Shown here one piece after another: positions 1 to 8,614 of a stretch of DNA of 64,000 nt (positions are counted from its first letter, which is position 1; the number at the start of each line of letters is the position of its first letter). Origin of the DNA: CAZSWS01 sp964610765 (GTDB taxonomy: Bacteria; Bacteroidota; Bacteroidia; Bacteroidales; Tannerellaceae); contig CAZSWS010000004.1 in the NCBI GenBank assembly GCA_964610765.1, positions 6,093-70,092 of the forward strand, given 5' to 3'. The notes below the pieces were generated by a model. The model was not told where the DNA came from and ran no database searches. It saw only the letters and a program-made list of their open reading frames with translations. A program made the translations under genes and the position numbers.

Positions 1-1141
1 TTAGGCGTCCATTCTCAATGATGGAAACCTTCTGTCCCTTAACTCCTTCATCATCATAAATGTAATTTCCGGCAAGCTTAAACCCGTGATATTCCTTCAA
101 TTGAGGGTTATACCAGATGGAAAAGTCTTCAGGCAGGAGCACTTCTCCCACTTTCTTTTTAAAGGTTTGTGCATCTTGTTCTTTTTTCAGTCTTGAACCC
201 TCAATACGGTGACCGAATATTTCATGAAAAAAGACACCGGTTGCAGAAGGGCTTAATATGGCAGGACCGGAATAGGTTTCTGCTGTTGGGGCAACTCGTA
301 GTTTAGATAATAACTCGCTCATGCGTTCTGCATCTTTGATAATTTCATCATCCGAAGGGAAATCTTTAGCGTCAAATGCGAAATAAGATTCATATAAAGG
401 AAGATTCATGCCATCATCTGCAATCGTTGAAGCTGAAATATTGAGCTTAAATGCCAGTTGATTTTCATAAATCTCGCTTCCATCTGTATCAACAAAATAG
501 AATCGTTTTAGCTCCGCACTTAAATATACATTGCAACTATAGATATCTTTGTTTTTTGTAAATACAGCACTGTATTTCTTTAGTTTGTTTTCCCATTTTT
601 TTGCGTCAAAGTGAAGATTCTTAAATTCTTTGGGCTTTTCAATATATACTTCCGGCTTTTCGTTTGAAAAATCGGGTGATTTGTCTTCTGAATCGACCTT
701 TATAGCTACATTGGCTTTTACATTTTCAAATTGACTGACCGCATTTTTGTACGTTTCATCTGTTTTGAACCAAAGTCGCTTTTTAATTTCATCCGAGTTC
801 TCAATAAACATTTTGTTTATACTGGGGAGCATGAGGTTGCTGCCTCTGGATTCTTTCAACTCATGCGTGTTGTCTAACTCAGGAGTACCCACTCGCACCA
901 CGATGTGATAGTATTTATTATGAAATGGATTCGACTGTGTAATATTTCCAAACTGGGCAGAAATATTTACTCCTTCAGAGTCAAAGACTCTGTAGTTCAT
1001 ATAATAGGCTGGGGTAGACTCTTTGCTTAGAACTTCAAAGTTTCGATTAAGTTCTGTTTTTAAGATATTCAGTAGTTCTTCTTGTGCAAAAGACATTTGT
1101 ACGAGAAAAAATGAAGCCAAAATTAACAAGCTTTTTTTCAT
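1..1141 (-). CDS. Exported TldD/PmbA-family metallopeptidase (C-terminus outside window)
   Basis: About 380 residues are visible, running off the left edge. The protein starts with a Sec signal peptide (MKKSLLILASFFLVQMSFAQ). Near residues 306-311 it carries HEIFGH followed by RIEGSR, the HExxxH-type zinc motif of TldD/PmbA peptidases. Classical TldD and PmbA are cytoplasmic partners that mature peptides such as microcin B17 or degrade CcdA; a signal peptide suggests this one acts in the periplasm or at the outer membrane. The start is the ATG directly before the signal sequence. The neighbouring gene is divergent, so no operon partner is visible; a second TldD-like gene may lie beyond the edge. 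Family assignment is firm, substrate unknown. Confidence 0.82.
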   Translation of the reverse strand, partial: MKKSLLILASFFLVQMSFAQEELLNILKTELNRNFEVLSKESTPAYYMNYRVFDSEGVNISAQFGNITQSNPFHNKYYHIVVRVGTPELDNTHELKESRGSNLMLPSINKMFIENSDEIKKRLWFKTDETYKNAVSQFENVKANVAIKVDSEDKSPDFSNEKPEVYIEKPKEFKNLHFDAKKWENKLKKYSAVFTKNKDIYSCNVYLSAELKRFYFVDTDGSEIYENQLAFKLNISASTIADDGMNLPLYESYFAFDAKDFPSDDEIIKDAERMSELLSKLRVAPTAETYSGPAILSPSATGVFFHEIFGHRIEGSRLKKEQDAQTFKKKVGEVLLPEDFSIWYNPQLKEYHGFKLAGNYIYDDEGVKGQKVSIIENGRL

Positions 1142-1318
1142 GTGAAGACTTTTTTAATTACACGTGTATATACTTTTCGTTATTGTTAAGTAATGAAAGA
1201 ACAAATGTATTATTTTCCTGAGAACTTCCTAGCAAATAAAGCATTGAAGATAAATTAACAACTTTCAGTGTTTTTCTTATAAAAAAACTAAAACCGATGT
1301 TTTGTACTTGAACTTCTT

Positions 1319-1326
1319 TATCTTTG
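1319..1326 (+). promoter_or_regulatory. Candidate -7 element upstream of the CotH-type gene
   Basis: TATCTTTG fits the Bacteroides -7 consensus TAnnTTTG and lies about 85 bases before the start at 1410. A TTTG at 1301-1304 is only 14 bases upstream, shorter than the usual -33 spacing, so the assignment is tentative. The rest of the 1142-1409 divergent gap shows nothing else I can name. Confidence 0.3.
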
Positions 1327-1409
1327 AACTTCTTTGCATTCTGTTCGAATGCTATAAGACAGTATATTCGAGTTTGTTAAGTAAGTGATTTTTTATAACC
1401 TTTTGTACC

Positions 1410-3194
1410 ATGAAAAAAACATCTCTATTCTTTTTTCTTCCTCTATTAAGTTTATTATTCATTACTTGCAGTGATAAGGATGAGGTTGAAGACTTATTTC
1501 TGATTCCTGATGTGCAATCTATTGTGTTAGAATCATCAGATGCACAAGAAAAAGAAATTCCATTAAAAACTAATTTAAGTCTTATTGATATTGACGTACC
1601 TGTAAAGGATCAAGAATGGTGTAGTGCTAAAGTTGTAGGTGATTTGCTCAAAGTGTCTATCACTCAGAATCCTTCTTATGAAAAAGAACGGACTACAATT
1701 ATAACTTTGTCAGCTCAAGGGATAACTCCGCAAAAGATTCCTGTTATTCAACCTGCCAGGCGTGCTCCCGGTTCAGGGCGTATTACTTCTTTTATTGTTC
1801 CAGCTGAACTCAATGGGCTGAAAACAAATTTGGTGGGCATAATCAGTCAGAGTGACCGTATTATTACACTTTCTTCATCCCAATGGATTGAAAATGTAAA
1901 AACGCTCAAAGTGAGGTTTCAGGCTTCCGGTAAGGTATATGTAGATGATGTTGAGCAGGTAAGTGAAGTTACCCCTAATTCGTTTATGGGTGATTTGGTA
2001 TATACGGTTAAGGGTGAAGATGGCTTTGCTGTTACCTATGACGTAAAGACGGTTGGACCAATGTTCACAGGATTACCTGTGATAAGCGTTGATATTGAAG
2101 GTGGAAAGGAAGTGGTTGAAAAGAAAACAAAACTGCTTGCTACTCTCTTTTTGACGAATCCGGATGATGGTTCTTTTGATATGAGCGAAGTAGATATGTG
2201 GATTCGAGGTCGAGGAAATTCAACTTGGGGTATGCCTAAAAAGCCCTATCGCATAGATTTTCCAAATAAAACTTCTGTTTTTGGTCTGCCCAAAGCCAAA
2301 AAATGGGTTTTGCTAGCTAATTATCAAGATCCGACATTATTAATGAATGATGTAGCTTTTGAACTGGGACGTCGTTTTGGCTTGCAGTATACACATTCTT
2401 CTATTCATGTCGAACTGTTTGTGAATGGAACGTATCGAGGCAATTATCAGTTGACTGAGCAAAAAGAGATTGGAGAAGGGCGGGTAGATGTAGATGAAAA
2501 GGAGGGTTTCCTGGTGGAAATGGATTCGTACTATGATGAGGACTATAAGTTTAAGTCTGCACACTTAGATCTGCCGGTAATGGTGGGTGGTCCTGACTTG
2601 GGTAGTGAGGCTGATATGGAATATATCAGGACAGCAATCCAAGGATTGGAAGATGCATTGTTTGAAGCAGACTTTCCTAACACAAGCTATGAGAAACATA
2701 CAGACGTAGCCTCCTTGATTAATTTTATGTTGGTTAATGAAGTGACTAGAAATCAGGAATTACACCATCCTAAAAGTACCTATTGTTATAAAGATGCTCA
2801 TACGAAAATCATGTGGGGACCACTTTGGGATTTTGACTGGGGCTTTGGATATAATGAGTCTAATACCTATTTCGTGAAATCAGACTTGATATTTTACAAA
2901 GGACATAGAGATGATAGACCCGGAGCAAAGTTCTTTAATCGCTTTATGGAAGTACCGGAGTTTCGTGCTCAGTACAAAGCAAGATGGAAAGAAATTAGAC
3001 CTCAAGTAGTAGATGTTGTTAACTATATTGATAAAATGGCTGCAAAGTTGAACAAATCACAAGTGGAAAACTTCAAACTATCTCAGGCAAATCCTAATAC
3101 AAAAAATAAATCTTACCAGCTTTTGATAACAGATATGAAAAATTGGATCAATAGTCGTATTCAATTTCTTGACAGAGAGTTTGAAAAGTTTTAG
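1410..3194 (+). CDS. CotH-family lipoprotein (CotH kinase-like)
   Basis: 594 residues. A lipoprotein signal ends in LFITC (Cys20) followed by SDKDEVED, an acidic tract typical of surface-exposed Bacteroidetes lipoproteins. Residues ~30-115 look like a beta-sandwich module and ~125-215 like a DUF5018/Ig-type module. From ~225 comes the CotH region: RGRGNSTWGMPKKPYRIDF near 268-286, and further on a segment with NEVTRNQELHHPKSTY and WGPLWDFDWGFGY, the Asp-rich active-site part of CotH. CotH of Bacillus is an atypical spore-coat protein kinase; in Bacteroidetes such proteins are common surface lipoproteins with no settled role. It lies 35 bases before the M60-like peptidase gene, so the two are probably co-transcribed. 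Confidence 0.82.
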   Translation: MKKTSLFFFLPLLSLLFITCSDKDEVEDLFLIPDVQSIVLESSDAQEKEIPLKTNLSLIDIDVPVKDQEWCSAKVVGDLLKVSITQNPSYEKERTTIITLSAQGITPQKIPVIQPARRAPGSGRITSFIVPAELNGLKTNLVGIISQSDRIITLSSSQWIENVKTLKVRFQASGKVYVDDVEQVSEVTPNSFMGDLVYTVKGEDGFAVTYDVKTVGPMFTGLPVISVDIEGGKEVVEKKTKLLATLFLTNPDDGSFDMSEVDMWIRGRGNSTWGMPKKPYRIDFPNKTSVFGLPKAKKWVLLANYQDPTLLMNDVAFELGRRFGLQYTHSSIHVELFVNGTYRGNYQLTEQKEIGEGRVDVDEKEGFLVEMDSYYDEDYKFKSAHLDLPVMVGGPDLGSEADMEYIRTAIQGLEDALFEADFPNTSYEKHTDVASLINFMLVNEVTRNQELHHPKSTYCYKDAHTKIMWGPLWDFDWGFGYNESNTYFVKSDLIFYKGHRDDRPGAKFFNRFMEVPEFRAQYKARWKEIRPQVVDVVNYIDKMAAKLNKSQVENFKLSQANPNTKNKSYQLLITDMKNWINSRIQFLDREFEKF

Positions 3195-3229
3195 CTTTGT
3201 CCCTTTAAATACAATAAATATATTTGGAA

Positions 3230-5245
3230 ATGAAAAAAACGAAACTTTTCTTATTATTAATTTTCTCTTTCTCTATCTGGGCGACTACTTCATGTACACA
3301 TAAAGAGAAAGCGCACAATGAGATAAACCAATCAGATGTTGATTCTGATGTGTTGGGTGTTGATATTCAAGTGCCTGTATCAAAGGTTGAAGCATCAGAA
3401 GCAGAAAAAGAATCTCCTGTCAGTCAATCCATCGATGGCGATTATGCTACGATGTATCATTCACGCTGGCACTCCGGTACAACTTCATTTCCGGTTACTT
3501 TAACGTGTTATTTTAAAAATGCAGATAAGATAGATTATACGAATATTACCCCTCGACAAGATGGTTCGAGTGGTCTTTGGCTACTGTATGATGTGTATGC
3601 TAAGTCTGTAGGAGGCGATGAACGGTTGATTGGATCCTTTGATACGGAAAAAGGGGATGATTTCCGCATAGAGCTTTTGTTGGAGCAGCCTGAATATGTG
3701 AAATTCGTCGTGAATAAAGGAGTTGGGGAAGTAGTTAGTTGTGGAGAAATTGAATTTTTAAAGAAAAATCCGGCTAATCAGATTCCTGAAGTTTTCACAG
3801 ATGCATCTTGCATGGAATTAAAAGCCGGGGTGACTGCTGCTGATATTGAACGTATAGAAAGTAAAATTCTTAAGAAATTAGCATTGGAATTATTGGATGG
3901 TACATATGATAAGGCTTATAGAGCACAGGCGTATCATGCAATTACCGAACCTAACACAACGGGTGAAAAACTTAAAATAGGGTCGGGCTTTAGTCTCTAT
4001 CAGAATGTAACCGGAATGTATCTGGAGGAAGGGAAGCACATTATTACCGTAGGACCTTTAGCTAATAAAAATGTTTATTTGCTTTTGCCGGAATGGATGC
4101 GCCAGCCCACTGAAGGATATGAGCCAACTAAAGATCCGAAAGGTTGGGGATTGTATTCTTCTGTTCATAAATTGGAAGAGGGTGTGAATGTAATTAATGT
4201 ACCTTATAGTACGAATGCTTACATTAGTTATTTTGATAAAGAGTCAGCTTCTGCACCTGCTATTAAAGTGCATTTTGTGACAGGTAAAGTAAATGGATAT
4301 TTTGACGGTTTGACACAGACAGATGAAGAGTGGAATAAGCTGTTAGATAATGCTCCCGGTCCAATCATGGATGCTGTGGGCGAGTTTATCCAAGTTGCCT
4401 ATCCGGTTGAGTTTTTTAAGAAATTCACCTATGGTAAAGGGGTTGAGCTGATAAGTAAATATGATGCCATGCTACTAAGTCATTATACATTCAACGGTTT
4501 TAAGAAATATGACTTGTTGCCTGAAAATAAAATACTTGCTCGGGTGAATTTCAATTATTACATGTTCCGTGACTATAATGGAGTAGCTTATTTAGGTGAT
4601 GATAATACGATGCGTATGGTGGCTGATCCGGAGGTTGTTGTCAAGGGTGACCCTTGCTGGGGCTTCTCACACGAAGTGGGGCATGTCTTGCAGATGATTC
4701 CACAATTGAACTGGGGAGGATTGACTGAAGTAAGTAATAATCTATTTTCACTTTACACAACAATCGGCTTAGGAAACTCTAGTCGTTTGCAAGATGAGAG
4801 TAAATATGAAACTGCCCGTAAGAGTATTGTAGAGTCTAATCCCAAGATATCATATTTGCAAGATGACGATGTATTTCATCGCTTAGTTCCTTTATGGCAG
4901 CTGCATTTGTATTTTAGCAACAATGGAATGCCTGACTTTTATGCAGACTTGATGCAGCATTTGCGTCAATCAGAAAGTGTGGGATTTGGTAATGAGTCAA
5001 TCAATAATATGTTCGAATTTATCAAATTAAGCTGTGATATAACACAGACTGACTTGACGGAGTTTTTTGATAAATGGGGCTTTTTCTATGTGGGTAAAAT
5101 AGAATTGGATGATTATGGAAAATATGCTTTTAATATCACGACCAAGCAGGTAGAAGAAACGAAAGCTTATATTGCTTCTAAAGGATATGCTAAGCCCGCA
5201 GTAGATATAACCATGATTGATGATCATACGTATGCCTCAAAATAA
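3230..5245 (+). CDS. M60-like (enhancin/mucinase) zinc metallopeptidase lipoprotein
   Basis: 671 residues from the ATG at 3230; another in-frame ATG lies at 3224, but the downstream one gives the cleaner MKKTK signal start. The lipobox is ATTSC. Residues ~45-160 resemble an F5/8 type C (discoidin-like) carbohydrate-binding module. The catalytic part holds HEVGH (His481, Glu482, His485) with a downstream Glu500 in GGLTEVSNN, the gluzincin pattern of the M60-like family. Characterised M60-like proteins, including Bacteroides BT_4244, cleave mucin-type O-glycoproteins. The sialidase/hexosaminidase/galactosidase operon starting 1.1 kb downstream fits a mucin role. Transcription should stop at the strong hairpin at 5289-5330. 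Family assignment is strong; substrate is inferred. Confidence 0.86.
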   Translation: MKKTKLFLLLIFSFSIWATTSCTHKEKAHNEINQSDVDSDVLGVDIQVPVSKVEASEAEKESPVSQSIDGDYATMYHSRWHSGTTSFPVTLTCYFKNADKIDYTNITPRQDGSSGLWLLYDVYAKSVGGDERLIGSFDTEKGDDFRIELLLEQPEYVKFVVNKGVGEVVSCGEIEFLKKNPANQIPEVFTDASCMELKAGVTAADIERIESKILKKLALELLDGTYDKAYRAQAYHAITEPNTTGEKLKIGSGFSLYQNVTGMYLEEGKHIITVGPLANKNVYLLLPEWMRQPTEGYEPTKDPKGWGLYSSVHKLEEGVNVINVPYSTNAYISYFDKESASAPAIKVHFVTGKVNGYFDGLTQTDEEWNKLLDNAPGPIMDAVGEFIQVAYPVEFFKKFTYGKGVELISKYDAMLLSHYTFNGFKKYDLLPENKILARVNFNYYMFRDYNGVAYLGDDNTMRMVADPEVVVKGDPCWGFSHEVGHVLQMIPQLNWGGLTEVSNNLFSLYTTIGLGNSSRLQDESKYETARKSIVESNPKISYLQDDDVFHRLVPLWQLHLYFSNNGMPDFYADLMQHLRQSESVGFGNESINNMFEFIKLSCDITQTDLTEFFDKWGFFYVGKIELDDYGKYAFNITTKQVEETKAYIASKGYAKPAVDITMIDDHTYASK

Positions 5246-5288
5246 TGAAAGAAGCGTGTAAACCGTAACTCGGTATATGCTGTGATTA

Positions 5289-5330
5289 ATCAAAAAAGGG
5301 AAAAGCGTAAACGCTTTTCCCTTTTTTGAT
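5289..5330. terminator. Bidirectional terminator, perfect 20-bp inverted repeat
   Basis: Positions 5289-5308 and 5311-5330 are exact reverse complements with a 2-base spacer. An A-run on one side and a T-run on the other let it work in both directions. It separates the convergent peptidase (+) and GntR (-) genes. Confidence 0.85.
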
Positions 5331-5372
5331 AGGATCAAATGATAGCCAACATCCAAAGATGCTGCTCGGTTT

Positions 5373-6101
5373 TTAATTGACAGAAGCTGCTGCTTCCGGG
5401 TTGATTTTCTTTTGGTATTCCTGTAGATATTTTTCCCGGTTTTCAAACTGATAAGTAAGGTGCAGCCTCATTGCAGATCGGAAAGAATCCGGATTTCCGG
5501 TTTGAAGGATATGATACAAGCTTCTGTGGGTAATAATTTCAGGCGGTCTTTCCCTTTTCTCTTTGCGAGGGTAAATTGTAAATATTTTCCCTATTAAAGT
5601 TTGAAAGCTGGAAAGAGCTCGGCTATTAGCCATTTTGTATAAAATCGTATGAAACTGGATATCCAGTTCAGCTAGTCTGTGTGGGTCTTCGGTTATATCT
5701 TCCTCATCTAAGACAGCTTTGAGTTGATTCATGCCGTCTTCTGTTTTTCGATCGAAAATAAAATCGGCTAACCCAATTTCTAACATGAGCCTTAGCTCAT
5801 ACAGATCACTCACGGTTTCTTCATTTAGCGCTCCTGAGCGAATAATCATTTTGAAAATATCAAAAGGCTCCGGAGAAATCATGATGGTTCCTTTTTTCTT
5901 CTTTGTTTCAAGAAAACCTAAGGCGCGTAGGCTACTTAGGGCTTCACGAATAACTACTCGGCTTACACCCAATATTTCTGCAAGCTCGTTTTCTTTAGGT
6001 AGTAGAGAATTGATTTGGTAACCATCCTTAGTTACAAGATCTAATATCTGCTGTTGAGCTGATTCAACTAAAGTCAGTTCTTTTTTTACTTCTTCCGCCA
6101 T
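5373..6101 (-). CDS. GntR-family regulator, FadR/FCD type, likely for the sialic-acid operon
   Basis: 242 residues. The N-terminal winged helix-turn-helix (~10-75) includes ELAEILGVSRVVIREALSSLRALGFLETKKKKG, the GntR recognition region. Residues ~95-225 form the all-helical FCD ligand domain, with His residues in DIQFHTILY and HRSLYHIL suited to metal or ligand binding. E. coli NanR, the sialic-acid repressor, belongs to the same GntR/FCD group. The gene is divergent from the sialate lyase gene with a 250-bp shared control region. Regulation of the nan operon by this protein is inferred from position and family; the ligand cannot be read from sequence. Confidence 0.85.
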   Translation of the reverse strand: MAEEVKKELTLVESAQQQILDLVTKDGYQINSLLPKENELAEILGVSRVVIREALSSLRALGFLETKKKKGTIMISPEPFDIFKMIIRSGALNEETVSDLYELRLMLEIGLADFIFDRKTEDGMNQLKAVLDEEDITEDPHRLAELDIQFHTILYKMANSRALSSFQTLIGKIFTIYPRKEKRERPPEIITHRSLYHILQTGNPDSFRSAMRLHLTYQFENREKYLQEYQKKINPEAAASVN

Positions 6102-6351
6102 AGTATGTTTAACTTTTATTTTTCTTGGTAAGATTAAATATCACTTATTACAAATCTAAGCATTAAAATCGGTACTGTCTAAGTTTTTCTTGATTATCCT
6201 TTCTGTTTTAATACATATGTAGTATGTAAGGCTGTTTTTTAATGTTGTTATTCATGTTAGATGTATTATTTAACATTTAAATAAGGCATAATATATATAA
6301 TATGTATATCTTGCATGCTCTTATGTAATATTTAATACCTGTTGATGAATT
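6102..6351. promoter_or_regulatory. Divergent control region between the GntR gene and the sialate lyase gene
   Basis: Very AT-rich. TAGATTTG on the minus strand (6151-6158) fits the -7 box for the regulator. A perfect 10-bp palindrome TACATATGTA lies at 6212-6221 and could be part of an operator. AT repeats at 6289-6310 precede the lyase gene; no clean TAnnTTTG is visible on the plus strand. Operator assignment is speculative. Confidence 0.35.
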
Positions 6352-7272
6352 ATGAAGAAAATACTAGGATTGATCAATGCGCCGTTTACTCCATTTGATA
6401 AGGATGGTCAAGTAAATTACGAAATAATTGGGCAATATGCTGATATGTTGATTAATAACGGAATGAAGGGAGTTTTTGTCAATGGCTCTTCAGGCGAAGG
6501 ATTTTTGTTGACCGAAGAAGAGCGGATTAAACTGGCTGAAAAATGGATGTCGGTATCTCCGGATGATTTTAAAGTGCTCATACATGTAGGTAGTACATGT
6601 GTGAATTTAAGTAAAAAATTAGCAGAACATGCTCAAAGTATCGGTGCTTATGCGGTAGGAAGTATGGCTTCGCCCTTTCCTAAGGCAGGGAGTATTGAGC
6701 AGTTAGTACAATATTGTGAGGCTATAGCCCAGTCTGCCCCTGAATTACCTTTCTATTATTATCATATCCCGGTACTTAATGGTGCATACCTCCCTATGCT
6801 GCCATTCTTGGAAGCAGTCGATGGTCGTATACCTAACTTTGCCGGTATAAAATACACGTATGAAAGCTTGTATGAATATAATCAATGTATGCGCTATAAA
6901 AATGGCAAATATGATATGCTACACGGACAAGATGAAACGATTCTATCCGCATTAGTGATGGGAGGAGCGCAAGGTGGTATAGGTGGAACAACCAATTATA
7001 ATGGTCGATCTTTGGTCGGAATCATTGAGGCATGGAATGCTGGTGATTTATCTCGCGCAGTCGAACTTCAAAATTTTTCTCAGGAAGTCATTAATGTTAT
7101 CTGTAAATTCCGTGGCAATATCGTAGGTGGCAAACGAATTATGAAATTGATAGGATTAGATATGGGAAATAATCGGATTCCTTTCTTAAACATAGCGGAT
7201 GAAGAAGAAGTAGTTATGCGAAAAGAACTGGAAGAGATTGGTTTTTTTGAAAGATGCAATACGCTTGCTTAA
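6352..7272 (+). CDS. nanA: N-acetylneuraminate lyase (sialic acid aldolase)
   Basis: 306 residues, the full length of the DHDPS/NanA TIM-barrel family. It splits N-acetylneuraminate into ManNAc and pyruvate in the cytoplasm. Visible landmarks are GSSGEG near 47-52 (carboxylate binding), Tyr137 in YYYHIP, and the Schiff-base lysine Lys167 in AGIKYT, matching E. coli Tyr137 and Lys165. The Bacteroides fragilis counterpart is called NanL. First gene of the operon; the epimerase gene follows 61 bases later. The neighbouring epimerase and sialidase support NanA over dihydrodipicolinate synthase. Confidence 0.94.
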   Translation: MKKILGLINAPFTPFDKDGQVNYEIIGQYADMLINNGMKGVFVNGSSGEGFLLTEEERIKLAEKWMSVSPDDFKVLIHVGSTCVNLSKKLAEHAQSIGAYAVGSMASPFPKAGSIEQLVQYCEAIAQSAPELPFYYYHIPVLNGAYLPMLPFLEAVDGRIPNFAGIKYTYESLYEYNQCMRYKNGKYDMLHGQDETILSALVMGGAQGGIGGTTNYNGRSLVGIIEAWNAGDLSRAVELQNFSQEVINVICKFRGNIVGGKRIMKLIGLDMGNNRIPFLNIADEEEVVMRKELEEIGFFERCNTLA

Positions 7273-7333
7273 ATACGCTTCGTTGTGTTTTTTCTCAATC
7301 AATAATTAGAAACTTATATAATACCAAAGAAAC

Positions 7334-8518
7334 ATGCATGTTGAAACTTATTTGAAAGAATGGGCAAGTAAATATCGTTCAGACTTGACTGCTGATATTT
7401 TACCTTTTTGGTTTAAACATGGGCTAGACCGGATAAATGGGGGAGTATATACCTGTTTAGATAGTGAAGGGGAAATCATGGATACCACTAAATCTGTTTG
7501 GTTTCAGGGACGTTTTGCATTTATTTGTGCTTATGCCTATAATCATATTGAGCAAAATCCTGAATGGCTTTCAACTTCCAAAATGCTTATTGACTTTATT
7601 GAGAAACATTGTTTTGACTCAGACGGAAGAATGTTTTTTGAAGTGTCGGCAACAGGTGTTCCTCTTCGAAAAAGACGATATGTTTTCTCTGAAACATTTG
7701 CAACCATCGCGATGGCAGAGTATGCACTTGCTTCCGGTGATCATACGTATGCTGACAAAGCCTTAGCTTTGTTTAAACAAACCCTAAAATTCGCCTCTAC
7801 TCCAGGTGTTTTAGAAAATAAGTATACAGCCAACCTACCATTGAAGGGACATTCTTTGACTATGATTTTAATAAACACGGCAAGCAAAGTTCGTGCAGCT
7901 ATTAAAGATCCTGTTTTGGATAAACAGATAGACGAATCCATTCAATCTATCGTGAAGAACTTCATGCATCCTGAATTTGAAGCCCTGTTAGAAACGGTTG
8001 GACCTCAAGGAGAATTTATTGATACCCTCATGGGGCGGACCATTAATCCCGGACATTGTATTGAAACAGCATGGTTTATTCTGGAAGAAGCTAAATACCA
8101 AAAATGGAATCAAGAACTTATCAAGATAGCAACAACTATTCTGGATTGGTCCTGGAAGTGGGGTTGGGATGAAACGTATGGAGGGATTGTAAACTTTAAA
8201 GATTGTAAGAATAATCCTTCACAGGAGTACTCACATGATATGAAGTTTTGGTGGCCACAAACAGAAGCAATCATCGCTACGCTTTATGCCTATGAAGCGA
8301 CAGGAGATGAGAAATATTTGAAAATGCATAAGCAAATAAGTGATTATACGTATGCTAAATTTCCGGATAAAGAATATGGAGAGTGGTACGGATATTTACA
8401 CTTTGACGGTAGTGTGTCACAACCGGCTAAAGGCAATTTATTTAAGGGACCTTTTCATATTCCTCGTATGATGATACAGTCATATATAATTTGCAATGAA
8501 ATAATAAAGAAGAGATAA
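7334..8518 (+). CDS. nanE: N-acylglucosamine 2-epimerase (AGE/RnBP type)
   Basis: 394 residues, the usual size of the (alpha/alpha)6-barrel AGE family (renin-binding protein). The enzyme interconverts ManNAc and GlcNAc, so the lyase product enters GlcNAc metabolism. Family features include the N-terminal WFQGRF segment, conserved His in NPGHCIETAW, WGWDETYGGI and KFWWPQTEAI. Bacteroidetes use this non-phosphorylated route, in contrast to the ManNAc kinase plus NanE ManNAc-6-P epimerase of E. coli; the nanLET operon of B. fragilis is the precedent for the symbol. A GlcNAc kinase such as RokA, needed next, is not in the window. Confidence 0.92.
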   Translation: MHVETYLKEWASKYRSDLTADILPFWFKHGLDRINGGVYTCLDSEGEIMDTTKSVWFQGRFAFICAYAYNHIEQNPEWLSTSKMLIDFIEKHCFDSDGRMFFEVSATGVPLRKRRYVFSETFATIAMAEYALASGDHTYADKALALFKQTLKFASTPGVLENKYTANLPLKGHSLTMILINTASKVRAAIKDPVLDKQIDESIQSIVKNFMHPEFEALLETVGPQGEFIDTLMGRTINPGHCIETAWFILEEAKYQKWNQELIKIATTILDWSWKWGWDETYGGIVNFKDCKNNPSQEYSHDMKFWWPQTEAIIATLYAYEATGDEKYLKMHKQISDYTYAKFPDKEYGEWYGYLHFDGSVSQPAKGNLFKGPFHIPRMMIQSYIICNEIIKKR

Positions 8519-8614
8519 AAAAGGAGTTTAGGCTTGATGTGTATTTCTTTTGTGGTTATAATGTATAACTTTATGAGCAATGCGAGTGCCTAATATAGTA
8601 AATTCATGTATGTT

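Noticed and set aside
5237..5446. Short minus-strand frame after the GntR gene
   Set aside because: It spans the perfect-palindrome terminator and overlaps the GntR C-terminus in another frame.
6289..6310. AT dinucleotide run before the lyase gene as a phase-variable promoter
   Set aside because: The run is short and imperfect, and no inverted repeats or invertase gene were seen nearby.
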